Assembly: GCF_024396695.1 (NCBI RefSeq)
Contig: NZ_CP094359.1
Coordinates: 1,922,001-1,986,000, forward strand
Direction: 5' to 3'
DNA: 64,000 nt
Source of the DNA: Acidithiobacillus sp. YTS05
GTDB taxonomy: Bacteria; Pseudomonadota; Gammaproteobacteria; Acidithiobacillales; Acidithiobacillaceae
Positions 55,868-64,000 of the stretch are shown here, in pieces. Numbering within the stretch: the first letter of the stretch is position 1; every line of letters starts with the position of its first letter. The notes under the pieces are model-generated. The model was not told the DNA's origin and searched no databases. It was given only the letters and a program-made list of their open reading frames with translations. The translations under genes were made by a program, and so were the position numbers.

Positions 55868-55941
55868 GCCTCTCTCCTTTTGACCCCACCAGCGGCGAAC
55901 CGTACACTTCTGGTCTTTCCGACCGGACACCAGAGCATAGC

Positions 55942-56244
55942 ATGCTGGACAGCAAAGCCCGACAAGAACTGCGCGCCCGTGCGCATCACCTCAAGCCCAT
56001 CATCATGGTCGGCGCCCAGGGCGTCACCCCATCCCTGCTAGCAGAACTGGACCGTGCGCTCTTTGATCACGAATTGCTCAAAGTGCGCCTGCCCGCTCTC
56101 GACAAGGAGGAGCGTGACGACTATATCGCAAAACTGGTCGATGGATCCCGTGCAGAGGCTATTGGCCGAGTCGGGCGGATCCTGATGCTCTACCGTCCGC
56201 GCCCCAAAAACGAAATTTTCATTCCCTTGCAAGTCAACTCATGA
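55942..56244 (+). CDS. yhbY: Ribosome-assembly RNA-binding protein YhbY
   Basis: A 100-residue CRS1-YhbY (CRM) domain: LRARAHHLKPIIMVGAQGV, LLKVRLPALDKEERDDY and IGRVGRILMLYRP. Binds precursors of the 50S subunit. Its stop overlaps the leuS start (ATGA), so it is coupled to it. Ribosome site is weak. Confidence 0.94.
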   Translation: MLDSKARQELRARAHHLKPIIMVGAQGVTPSLLAELDRALFDHELLKVRLPALDKEERDDYIAKLVDGSRAEAIGRVGRILMLYRPRPKNEIFIPLQVNS

Positions 56245-58709
56245 GCGAAAATTCTTATCAACCGCAAAGTCTGGAAAGCACCATTCAACAGCGCTGGGAG
56301 CGCGAGAACGCCTTCCGCGCCCCGAACCATCCCGAGGGCGAGAAATACTACGCCCTCGCCATGTTTCCCTACCCCTCCGGGCAGTTGCACATGGGGCATG
56401 TGCGCAACTACAGCATTGTTGATGCCATCGCTCGCTACCAGCGCATGCGCGGCAAAACGGTCTTGCACCCCATGGGTTGGGATGCCTTCGGGCTGCCCGC
56501 GGAAAACGCGGCACTCAAGAACGGCTCTGCACCAGCAGACTGGACCTTTTCCAACATCGAGCACATGCGCGGGCAACTCAAGCGTCTGGGGCTTTCCTAT
56601 GACTGGTCGCGGGAAATTGCCACCTGCACTCCCGATTACTATCGCTGGGAGCAGTGGCTATTTTTGCAATTGTGGAAAAAAGGCCTGGTCTACCAAAAGC
56701 TGAGTACCGTAAATTGGGACCCCGTGGATCAGACCGTGCTCGCCAACGAGCAGGTGGTTGATGGCCGCGGCTGGCGTTCTGGCGCATTAGTAGAGCGCCG
56801 CGAGATTCGCCAGTGGTTCCTGCGCATCAGTGCGTACGCCGACGAGTTGCTGGACGGGCTGGATACCCTACAGGGGCAGTGGCCCGACCAAGTACTCACT
56901 ATGCAGCGCAATTGGATCGGTCGCTCGGAGGGGGCGGAAATCCATTTCCCCCTCGCCGACGGTAGCGGGGTGATCAAGGTTTTCAGTACCCGTCCGGATA
57001 CCTTGTTTGGCGCCACCTATCTGGCGGTGGCCGCTGAACACCCATTGGCACTGCAGGCCGCGGAAAGCAGTGGCGAGATCGCCCACTTCATCGAGCGCTG
57101 CAAGCATGTGGCGGTATCAGAAGCGACCATGGAATCGCAGGAGAAGGAAGGCGTGCCCCTGGGAATCCAGGTGCGTCACCCCCTCACCGACGAGCTGCTG
57201 CCGGTTTGGGCCGCCAATTTCGTCCTCTTGGGCTACGGCGAGGGTGCGGTGATGAGCGTCCCCGCCCACGACCAGCGCGACTTTGAATTTGCCCGCAAGT
57301 ATGAGCTGCCGATTCGCATCGTCATTCGCGCAGAGCAGGAGGAACGCGAGAGTGCTGCGGATCCGCAAGCCGCGCTCACCACGCCCGGCTGCCTTGTCCA
57401 TTCGGCAAACTTTGATGGCCTCGACAGCCAGACGGCGAAGACGGCCATCACCGAGGCCCTGGCGGCCAAAGATCTGGGCAAGAAAACTATCAATTATCGC
57501 CTGCGCGATTGGGGTATCTCGCGGCAGCGCTACTGGGGCAATCCCATTCCCATGATCCATTGCCCACACTGTGGCGTCGTACCGGTGCCGGAAGCCGATC
57601 TGCCCGTCGTGCTACCCACCCATTATCAACTGCACGATCCGCGTTCGCCGTTACTGGACGATCCGGAATTTCTGCAGGTCGATTGCCCGCAGTGTGGAGC
57701 GGCGGCACAGCGCGAAACGGATACCATGGATACCTTCGTCGAGAGTTCCTGGTACTACGCCCGCTTTGCCTGTCCCGATGCCACGCAGATGCTCGATAGC
57801 CGCGCCACCGATTGGCTCCCGGTGGACCAGTACGTGGGCGGCGTAGAGCATGCGGTACTCCATCTACTCTATGCCCGTTTCTTCAATCGTCTGCTGCGGG
57901 ATGTCGGACTCCTGCCTAACGATGGCAAACACGACGAGCCCTTCCGTCGCCTTCTCACCCAAGGCATGGTCTTGAAAGACGGCAGCAAGATGAGCAAGTC
58001 CAAGGGCAATACCGTCGATCCCCAGGCAATTCTGGATCGCTATGGTGCGGATACCGCGCGTCTCTTCATCCTCTTTGCCGCCCCGCCCGAGCAGTCGCTG
58101 GAGTGGTCGGACAGTGCCGTCGAAGGGGCTTACCGCTTTCTGCAACGGATCTGGCGTCTGGTGCAGGACTATCACGGACCCGTGCCACCCCTGCCGCAAG
58201 CACTGCGTGATACTGCCCGCGACCTGCGCCGCGCCGTGCACCAGTGCATCGAGCGCGTCACCCTCAACATGGAAGATCGCCAGCATTTCAATGTGGCGAT
58301 CGCTGCTTGCATGGAGCTCAGCAACCAGCTCGCCAAGGCCGAGGCAACGCCGGGCAGCGACGAGCACGCCGTGCTGGGAGAAGGGCTACGTGCCCTGTTG
58401 CTCCTGCTCAGTCCCTTTGCACCGCATCTCAGCGAGGCACTCTGGGACAAGATCGGCGATAGCAAGGCCATTCTCAACCATCCGTGGCCCGAGGCGGATC
58501 CCGAAGCCCTGCACAGCGACACCGTCACCCTCGTCATCCAGGTCAATGGTAAGCTGCGGGAGCGTCTCGATTTTCCTGCCGCGAGTCCCCCCCAAGAGCT
58601 GGAGTCCGCCGTCCTCGTCCATCCAGAGATGGCGCGACATCTGGAAGGAAAGACCGTGCGCAAGGTCATTGTCGTACCGGGTCGCCTGATCAATATCGTG
58701 GTGGCCTGA
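56241..58709 (+). CDS. leuS: Leucyl-tRNA synthetase
   Basis: Charges tRNA-Leu, 822 residues. Class I signatures: PYPSGQLHMGHVRNY (HIGH-type) and GSKMSKSKGNTVDP (KMSKS). Editing domain has TRPDTLFGATYLAVA, and the zinc-type knuckle CPHCGVVPVPEADLP precedes the anticodon-binding end. Overlaps yhbY at the start and lptE by one base at the end. Confidence 0.98.
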   Translation: MSENSYQPQSLESTIQQRWERENAFRAPNHPEGEKYYALAMFPYPSGQLHMGHVRNYSIVDAIARYQRMRGKTVLHPMGWDAFGLPAENAALKNGSAPADWTFSNIEHMRGQLKRLGLSYDWSREIATCTPDYYRWEQWLFLQLWKKGLVYQKLSTVNWDPVDQTVLANEQVVDGRGWRSGALVERREIRQWFLRISAYADELLDGLDTLQGQWPDQVLTMQRNWIGRSEGAEIHFPLADGSGVIKVFSTRPDTLFGATYLAVAAEHPLALQAAESSGEIAHFIERCKHVAVSEATMESQEKEGVPLGIQVRHPLTDELLPVWAANFVLLGYGEGAVMSVPAHDQRDFEFARKYELPIRIVIRAEQEERESAADPQAALTTPGCLVHSANFDGLDSQTAKTAITEALAAKDLGKKTINYRLRDWGISRQRYWGNPIPMIHCPHCGVVPVPEADLPVVLPTHYQLHDPRSPLLDDPEFLQVDCPQCGAAAQRETDTMDTFVESSWYYARFACPDATQMLDSRATDWLPVDQYVGGVEHAVLHLLYARFFNRLLRDVGLLPNDGKHDEPFRRLLTQGMVLKDGSKMSKSKGNTVDPQAILDRYGADTARLFILFAAPPEQSLEWSDSAVEGAYRFLQRIWRLVQDYHGPVPPLPQALRDTARDLRRAVHQCIERVTLNMEDRQHFNVAIAACMELSNQLAKAEATPGSDEHAVLGEGLRALLLLLSPFAPHLSEALWDKIGDSKAILNHPWPEADPEALHSDTVTLVIQVNGKLRERLDFPAASPPQELESAVLVHPEMARHLEGKTVRKVIVVPGRLINIVVA

Positions 58710-59200
58710 TGCAGCGCCGACAATTTCTGATCGCTCTCGGCAGCCTTTCCCTGCTTGGCGGCTGTGGATTCCATCTGCCCGGCGGCAGCACGATCCCCGT
58801 CAGACTCCGGGGCCTGCGCGTCGAAGCCAGCGGCCCGGCTGGCGGGCAGCTCGCCCAGGCAGTCGAGAGGGCCCTGGAACGCGATGGCAACGTTGCCCGT
58901 GCAGATGGTCCCGTGCTGCGGCTCGACAATATCTCCCTCAACCAACGGGCCATCAGCATCAGCCCCAGCACGGGTGCCGCCTTGGAGTTCCTCAATACCC
59001 TGCGCGGCAGCGTCTGGGTGCAGCGCGGCAAGAAGATCCTGCTGCCGGCGGAACCGCTCTTGGTCGAGCAGAGCTTTACCTACAACAGCGGCAGTCCCCT
59101 CGCCACCAACGAGCAACAGATCGAGAGTCAGCAGCAGCTCTTCGCCGAGGCTGCAAGGGTCGTACTGCGCCGCGTATTGCTCGCGCCAGCGCTACGCTGA
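58709..59200 (+). CDS. lptE: LPS-assembly lipoprotein LptE
   Basis: A 163-residue outer-membrane lipoprotein that plugs LptD in LPS transport. Lipobox LLGGCGFHL; the family start GCGFHLPGG follows. TGATG overlap with leuS, ATG overlap with holA. The leuS-lptE-holA order is conserved in proteobacteria. Confidence 0.93.
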   Translation: MQRRQFLIALGSLSLLGGCGFHLPGGSTIPVRLRGLRVEASGPAGGQLAQAVERALERDGNVARADGPVLRLDNISLNQRAISISPSTGAALEFLNTLRGSVWVQRGKKILLPAEPLLVEQSFTYNSGSPLATNEQQIESQQQLFAEAARVVLRRVLLAPALR

Positions 59201-60207
59201 TGCGCATCAAGGCGCGCGACTGGCCCACGGCGCTGGCACGCGGCAAGGTCCTCGCCTACGCCTTGTTTTCCGATGAACCTTTCCTATTGGCCGAAGCCGA
59301 AACGCAGGTACGCAAGCGTTGGCAGCAGGAAGGGTTTCTGCGCCTGCAGCGCTTGCCACAAGATAACCCGTGGCCAATCCTGCGCGAAGAACGCGATGCC
59401 CTGTCCCTCTTTCCCGAGCCGCGCATCCTTTTGCTGCGGCTCTCTGATCTACGCCTGGGCAAAGATCCCCTCGCCGCCCTCGAATTCTGGTTGGCGCGCC
59501 CGCCGCAGGATACCCGTTTGCTCCTCACCGGTACCCGGCCTGACGCTGCCATTCAGAAACTCAAATGGTTTCAAACCCTCGACCAGAGTGAAACCCTGGG
59601 CCTGTTGATCCTCTACCCGCCGGAAGCAAGCGACTGGCCGCGTTGGGTCGAAGAACGGCTGCGGCGGGCACAGGTCGATGCCAGCCGGGAGGCTATAGCC
59701 CTGCTCGCAGAACGCAGCCTGGGGAACGTGAGTGCTGCCGATCAGGCCATTCGTCGCTGGGCAGAGCTGTACCCAGGCCAGCGCCTGGAGGCGGTGGATC
59801 TGCCCGATCTGCTGGGCGACAACAGCCAGTTTTCCGTTTTCGATCTCAGTGATGCCGTCCTGCAGGGCAATCCGCATGCGGTGTTGCATAGTCTCGGGCG
59901 GCTGCGGGATGCAGAAGCCGAGCCGGTCCTGATCCTGTGGACCCTGCACCGCGACCTCATCCTCCTCCTGCAACTACAGGAAGGCAATACTGCCGAGATT
60001 CTGCGCCGCGAACGACTCTTTCCGCCGCGCAGCGAACGCTTGCAGCGGGCCGCCCGCCGCCTGCCACGGCAACGCCTGCGTCAGGCCCTCTTTCAATGTC
60101 AGGAAATCGATGCCCGCATCAAGGGGCAAGACGCCCGCCCGCTCTGGCCCGCACTGGCGGATCTCGCTCTGCAGTTTTGCCAGAACAGCAAAGTCCCGGC
60201 ACAATAA
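59200..60207 (+). CDS. holA: DNA polymerase III delta subunit
   Basis: A 335-residue clamp-loader wrench subunit. AAA+-like fold with AYALFSDEPFLLAEA near the start, and the C-terminal domain (DNSQFSVFDLSDAVLQGN, ILWTLHRDLILLLQL). Start overlaps the lptE stop by one base. Confidence 0.93.
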   Translation: MRIKARDWPTALARGKVLAYALFSDEPFLLAEAETQVRKRWQQEGFLRLQRLPQDNPWPILREERDALSLFPEPRILLLRLSDLRLGKDPLAALEFWLARPPQDTRLLLTGTRPDAAIQKLKWFQTLDQSETLGLLILYPPEASDWPRWVEERLRRAQVDASREAIALLAERSLGNVSAADQAIRRWAELYPGQRLEAVDLPDLLGDNSQFSVFDLSDAVLQGNPHAVLHSLGRLRDAEAEPVLILWTLHRDLILLLQLQEGNTAEILRRERLFPPRSERLQRAARRLPRQRLRQALFQCQEIDARIKGQDARPLWPALADLALQFCQNSKVPAQ

Positions 60208-60287
60208 AGTATCCATTCACCCGCGACATCATCGCCGCGCCCATCCAGTGGGCACCGCCATGATCTCGCCCCAAACCAGGAGCGAAA

Positions 60288-61550
60288 ATGTCCGAAGACC
60301 TACAAAGCTTGATGCAGAACACCGGCCAGCGTGCCCGCCAGGCGCAACGGCGCGCACTGGCCCTGGAGCCTGGGCGGAAGAATGACGCCCTGCGGCAAAT
60401 GGCAGCGTTTTTGCGCCGTGATGCCGATGACCTGCAGCGCGCCAACCGCAAGGATCTGCGTAACGCCGAACAGGCCGGTCGCGACGAAGCCTTCATTGAT
60501 CGCCTGCGTCTCGATGAGAAGCGGATCGAAGCCATGGCTCAGGGTTTGGAGGAGATCGCCGCCCTGCCCGATCCAGTGGGCGAAATCACCGATCTGAAGA
60601 TGCGGCCCAGCGGCATTCAGGTGGGGCACATGCGCATGCCGCTCGGGGTCATCGCCATGATCTACGAATCCCGTCCCAACGTCACCGCCGATGCCGCCGG
60701 ACTCTGTGTCAAATCGGGTAACGCCGTCATTCTGCGCGGGGGCTCTGAGTCCCTGAACAGCAACATGGCCATTGCCGAGCGACTGCGCGCGGCCCTCGGC
60801 AAGTCCGGCCTGCCCCTGGACCTCGTTCAATACGTACACACGGCCGATCGGGAGGCCGTCGGTGCCCTGATTCGCATGGATACCTTCGTGGATGTGGTGA
60901 TTCCCCGCGGCGGCAAGGGGCTGCTCGCCCGTATCCGCGACGAAGCGACGGTGCCGGTGATCATGCACCTCGATGGCAATTGTCATGTCTACGTCGACCA
61001 GGACGCCGACCGCCAGAAGGCTCTGCAGGTGGTCGTCAATGCCAAGACCCAGCGTCTGGGTACCTGTAATACCGCGGAAAGCCTGCTCATTCACCGGGAT
61101 CGGGTTGGCGATCTCCTGCTACCCATTGCCAGTGCACTACAGGAGAGAGGGATCGAAATCCGTGCCTGTCCGGAGGCTTTGCCCCTCATTCCCGGGGCCG
61201 TTGCCGCCACGGACGAGGACTACAGCACCGAGTATCTGGCGGCCATCCTTTCCCTGAAAATTGTCGATAGCCTGGATGCTGCCATCGAGCATATCAACAC
61301 CTACAGCTCGCAGCATACCGAAAGCATCATCACCGAAAATTACAGCCATGCGCGGCGTTTTTTGCGCGAAGTCGATTCCAGTTCGGTCATGGTGAATGCC
61401 TCCACTCGCTTCGCTGATGGCTTTGAATATGGCCTGGGAGCAGAGATCGGCATTTCCACCAATCGCCTGCATGTGCGCGGCCCGGTGGGTTTGGAGGGAC
61501 TGACCCTGCAGAAATGGATTGTCCTGGGGGACGGTCATATCCGCTCCTGA
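60288..61550 (+). CDS. proA: Gamma-glutamyl phosphate reductase
   Basis: Second step of proline synthesis: reduces glutamyl-5-phosphate to the semialdehyde with NADPH. 420 residues, with [19 protein letters not shown], the catalytic Cys in [12 protein letters not shown], and [22 protein letters not shown] 60288 follows CCAGGAGCGAAA. nadD, often next in related genomes, is absent. Confidence 0.97.
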   Translation: MSEDLQSLMQNTGQRARQAQRRALALEPGRKNDALRQMAAFLRRDADDLQRANRKDLRNAEQAGRDEAFIDRLRLDEKRIEAMAQGLEEIAALPDPVGEITDLKMRPSGIQVGHMRMPLGVIAMIYESRPNVTADAAGLCVKSGNAVILRGGSESLNSNMAIAERLRAALGKSGLPLDLVQYVHTADREAVGALIRMDTFVDVVIPRGGKGLLARIRDEATVPVIMHLDGNCHVYVDQDADRQKALQVVVNAKTQRLGTCNTAESLLIHRDRVGDLLLPIASALQERGIEIRACPEALPLIPGAVAATDEDYSTEYLAAILSLKIVDSLDAAIEHINTYSSQHTESIITENYSHARRFLREVDSSSVMVNASTRFADGFEYGLGAEIGISTNRLHVRGPVGLEGLTLQKWIVLGDGHIRS

Positions 61551-62442
61551 AGCCCCGAGCGGAGAATTTCTCGCGCTCCTGCGGCAGAGCTACATGGGAC
61601 ACCGCGTCGCCCGTCAGCCTGGCGACGAGCAGCGAGAGCAAGAAGCGCGACGCTGGGGCATTCCCCTCATCGCCGGCAATAGCTCCTGGCAACTCGAGCA
61701 TCCGGAGCGGGCTTGGGATCTCCCGGCCTTAGCCAGTGCCCTGCAGCTGGGGGAAGAGGAAATTGGCATCTGGCCACTTTGCGACTCCAGCAATACCCGC
61801 CTGCTGGCAGAGAGCCACCTGCGCCTCGGACTCGCCGAAGCGCAGTGGTCCGGTCATGGCCAGCGCGGGCGCCACTGGCATTCCAGCTTCGGCAAACATC
61901 TCTATTGCAGCCTGGTTGTGGAAATTTCTGCCGCCTATGCGCAGGTATTGCCTGTGGTTGCCGGCCTCGGGGTCTATCAGGTTTTGCGGGAGCAGATACC
62001 CGCACTATGGCTCAAATGGCCCAACGATCTGTGGATTGGACAGCGCAAGGTCGCCGGTCTGCTCCTTGAAGGGCGGCACGGCGCGGAAGGCCAGCGCTGG
62101 GTGCTCGGCCTCGGTCTCAACGTCCTTGCTGATCCTGACTTGCCCGCCACGGCAATCAGTCTGTGCGAGGCTGGCTGCAGAATGACCCGACTGGAATTGC
62201 TGTTGGCGATCACCCAGCAGTGGCGCGTCGATTTCGCGCAGCTGGAACGCAGCGCTTTCGCGCCCTTTCGCCAGCGCTGGCGGGAGGCGGATCGCCTACG
62301 CGGCAAGCAGGTAGAGTTTACGCTGGGCGGCGAGCGGAAAACCTGCCAGGTGCTCGATATCCAGGACGACGGTCGTCTGTGTATCGACGATGGCACCCAG
62401 CAACGCATCGTCCATGCCGGCGAAATCCGCCTCCACCCATGA
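61519..62442 (+). CDS. birA: Biotin-[acetyl-CoA-carboxylase] ligase (BirA)
   Basis: Activates biotin and loads it on BCCP. Catalytic core: DSSNTRLLA, GRGRxW-type loop ([18 protein letters not shown]), [20 protein letters not shown] and GLGLNVL. The C-terminal domain ends in [10 protein letters not shown]. The N-terminus is unclear: a TTG at 61519 overlaps proA; ATG 61594 is an alternative. The first 60 residues resemble a decayed winged helix ([22 protein letters not shown]), so repressor function is doubtful. Confidence 0.9.
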   Translation: MSWGTVISAPEAPSGEFLALLRQSYMGHRVARQPGDEQREQEARRWGIPLIAGNSSWQLEHPERAWDLPALASALQLGEEEIGIWPLCDSSNTRLLAESHLRLGLAEAQWSGHGQRGRHWHSSFGKHLYCSLVVEISAAYAQVLPVVAGLGVYQVLREQIPALWLKWPNDLWIGQRKVAGLLLEGRHGAEGQRWVLGLGLNVLADPDLPATAISLCEAGCRMTRLELLLAITQQWRVDFAQLERSAFAPFRQRWREADRLRGKQVEFTLGGERKTCQVLDIQDDGRLCIDDGTQQRIVHAGEIRLHP

Positions 62443-63194
62443 TCCTCATCAGTATCGGCAACACTCGCACCCTCCTCGCCCATACCGATGATGGCGGCAG
62501 GAGCTTTACTATCGGACGCTTTGCCAGCACGCACAGTCCTGCTCAGATTCGTTCCGAACTGCCCCCGCCATGGGCAGACTGGTGGGCAAGCGAAGAAATT
62601 TTCTTGGGCGGCGTCGTGCCTGAGGTACAGGAAGCATGGCAGAGGGAACTCCAGGATTGTCATCTGCCAGTCTGGAACCCGGAAATCTTTCACCAGCTCC
62701 TGCCCAACGCCTACCAGCCGCCCCAGTCTCTCGGCTTCGATCGCCGCTGTTGCCTCATCGGCGCCTGGCAGCAAGTGGCGGGGGGTGCAGCACTGGTCAT
62801 CGATGCCGGTACTGCCATCACCATGGATATCCTGGCGCACGGTCGCTTTCTCGGTGGGCAGATCCTCCCCGGCCTGCAAAGCCAACTGGATTGCCTACAG
62901 CGGAGCACTGCCCGGCTGCCGCGAACGAGTCCGTTGGCACACCCGGAACTCCTGGCAAACGATACTATTGGCGGCATGCAGTCAGGGGTCTGGTATGGCA
63001 CCCTCGCGGCCATTCGCCAAGCCATCGCTGGCTTTCAGCAGGAATGGCCCGACGGCAGGATCTTTCTGACCGGTGGCGATGCGGTTCTCCTGCAGCCACA
63101 ACTTTCGCAGTCACTGCACGATCCCCTGTTGTTGTTGCAAGGATTTGTCCGTCTCGTGCAAGAAAATCGCAATTACAGCAAGAAGATACGATAA
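62439..63194 (+). CDS. coaX: Type III pantothenate kinase
   Basis: First step of coenzyme A synthesis. 251 residues, ATG overlapping the birA stop (ATGA). ASKHA fold with phosphate loop ISIGNTRT, the motif LVIDAGTAITMDIL and GGQILPGLQ. birA-coaX pairs are common. It ends 149 bases before the next gene. Confidence 0.95.
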   Translation: MILISIGNTRTLLAHTDDGGRSFTIGRFASTHSPAQIRSELPPPWADWWASEEIFLGGVVPEVQEAWQRELQDCHLPVWNPEIFHQLLPNAYQPPQSLGFDRRCCLIGAWQQVAGGAALVIDAGTAITMDILAHGRFLGGQILPGLQSQLDCLQRSTARLPRTSPLAHPELLANDTIGGMQSGVWYGTLAAIRQAIAGFQQEWPDGRIFLTGGDAVLLQPQLSQSLHDPLLLLQGFVRLVQENRNYSKKIR

Positions 63195-63285
63195 CTAACT
63201 GTTTTTTATAATATTTTATATTTCGTTGATTTTTATTGATAATTTTGCGATAGTCTCCTCCCCGAAAACCATTATCTGGAGAGAA

Positions 63286-63335
63286 GGTACCAACAGGTAC
63301 CCGAGCCATGCAAAGGGCCTCGAGGTAAAAGGAGA
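63286..63335 (+). promoter_or_regulatory. Structured leader before the 3D-like gene
   Basis: Two adjacent hairpins: GGTACC-AACA-GGTACC (63286-63301) and CGAGCC...GGCCTCG (63302-63322) with ATGCAAA in the loop, ending just before the ribosome site AGGAG (63330). An A+T-rich stretch upstream (63195-63260) could hold the promoter. Class of regulator unknown; I could not match it to a known riboswitch. Confidence 0.45.
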
Positions 63336-63343
63336 CGAACGTT

Positions 63344-63898
63344 TTGTTGGAAAAAGTTAGTGCAGGCATTGCCGTAGCCCTGTTGGCAGCGGTGATCCCG
63401 AATGCGCTTTCCTTGGCTCAGCCAGGTTTGCCGGTATCCTTGCTGCATCAGGCCATGGACAAGCAAAGCGCAGAGTTGGCAGCCACGCAGGCACAGTTAC
63501 AGGCGCAAGACGCCGCCAAGATTGCTCTCAATGGTACCATGATGCTCGGTCACAAGCTGATCTACCTGCATCGGGTATCGGCTTACAACGCCGTATCCTG
63601 GCAAACCAACAGTAACCCGGCTATGTCGGCCTGTGGTCCGACCCGCCCCAATCAGGTAGCGCTTTCGCCGGACCTGTTCTTCCGCAGTAATGGCAGTACC
63701 CGCTGCGGCGAACACGTCGAGATCCTGCTCGGTTCCGGGCAGGTCGTTCAAGGTGTGGTATGGGATGTGATGAATCCGCGCTACCACATGGCTGCCGACA
63801 TTCTCATGAGCACTGTGCAACAAGCTCTGAATTTTGGTGTCCAGCGCGCCGAGCTGCGCATTCTGCCCAAGCAGCAACCCCAGACGGTCGACTCCTGA
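63344..63898 (+). CDS. Secreted 3D/RlpA-like double-psi beta-barrel protein
   Basis: A 184-residue exported protein. TTG start with AGGAG 9 bases upstream; signal peptide (GIAVALLAAVIPNALSLAQP). The C-terminal domain (about 75-170) has HRVSAYNAVSWQTNSNPAMSA, VALSPDLFF, CGEHVEILLGSG and VVWDVMNPRYHMAADILM in the order of a 3D (Asp-Asp-Asp) domain; two Cys could bridge. Such domains occur in cell-wall lytic enzymes, though the middle Asp pattern is only partly kept. A short helix-rich linker precedes it. Confidence 0.72.
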   Translation: MLEKVSAGIAVALLAAVIPNALSLAQPGLPVSLLHQAMDKQSAELAATQAQLQAQDAAKIALNGTMMLGHKLIYLHRVSAYNAVSWQTNSNPAMSACGPTRPNQVALSPDLFFRSNGSTRCGEHVEILLGSGQVVQGVVWDVMNPRYHMAADILMSTVQQALNFGVQRAELRILPKQQPQTVDS

Positions 63899-63915
63899 TC
63901 CAGTACGGGCTGGTT

Positions 63916-64000
63916 TTAACCCAGCCCCCCGGCCATCAGATCCTCGATCTCGTCGATCTCCTTGGGCACGCCGGCGCTCAATATCTCCGGGCCTTCCGCA
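63916..64000 (-). CDS. C-terminal end of an unidentified gene
   Basis: Leftward frame entering from the right, ending PEILSAGVPKEIDEIEDLM and then a Gly-rich tail. Only 28 codons are visible, too few to name. A GGGCTGG/CCAGCCC hairpin overlaps its stop and lies between convergent genes. Confidence 0.6.
   Translation of the reverse strand, partial: AEGPEILSAGVPKEIDEIEDLMAGGLG

Noticed and set aside
63302..63322. GEMM-type cyclic-di-GMP riboswitch because of GCAAAG
   Set aside because: The surrounding stems and the tetraloop receptor of that class are not present; only the short string is shared.

Overview
The window looks like a chromosomal segment of an acidophilic, autotroph-type gammaproteobacterium or Acidithiobacillia, most like Acidithiobacillus. 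This is inferred from gene content and order (glnA-ntrBC-amtB, a bd-type quinol oxidase, a leuS-lptE-holA-proA-birA-coaX block, and an island with IS3, IS5, IS66 and IS110 elements), not from a database match.

Region 1 (1-17.4 kb) is a nitrogen locus. It holds glnA, ntrBC and amtB, two paralogous outer-membrane porins, and an Anbu-type gene cluster (proteasome-like peptidase, ATP-grasp, alpha-E, and transglutaminase-DUF2126). Five sigma54 (-24/-12) promoters with NtrC-type dyads (TGCAC-N7-GTGCA) can be read by eye: glnA, a divergent porin, ntrBC itself, the second porin, and amtB. The two porins are therefore probably nitrogen-starvation genes. Small accessory genes lie between: a 32-aa membrane peptide coupled to a Cache-domain protein, an EexN-like lipoprotein, and a DUF1328 protein.

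Region 2 (17.4-34.6 kb) holds htpG, then a ten-gene leftward chemotaxis operon (soluble MCP, cheY, STAS, cheA, MCP, cheW, cheR, cheD, cheB, GGDEF-EAL) with mostly overlapping genes, then cydAB and a secreted protein of unknown function.

Region 3 (34.69-55.23 kb) is a decayed genomic island. Its right end is an intact tRNA-Arg(CCG) gene next to a wrecked tyrosine integrase. Its left end is a displaced tRNA-Arg 3' half that starts at the anticodon stem. Inside are an IS3 element, an IS66 inserted with an 8-bp target duplication into an older IS66, an IS5-type and an IS110-type remnant, and a second IS3. Between the ISs is a striking 1,352-bp, nearly perfect inverted repeat. Each arm carries a collapsed exbB-tonB remnant, a sigma54/NtrC-type promoter and the first 103 codons of a TonB-dependent receptor. 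The two receptors diverge sharply beyond the repeat. The 10.8 kb between the arms also holds a D-amino-acid dehydrogenase, a D-Ala-D-Ala dipeptidase and an amino-acid permease. This suggests an island-borne nitrogen-scavenging module tied to the host NtrC system.

Region 4 (55.2-64 kb) is housekeeping: rlmE and yhbY, then a tightly overlapping leuS-lptE-holA run, proA, birA and coaX, a 3D-like secreted protein with a structured leader, and the end of an unidentified leftward gene.
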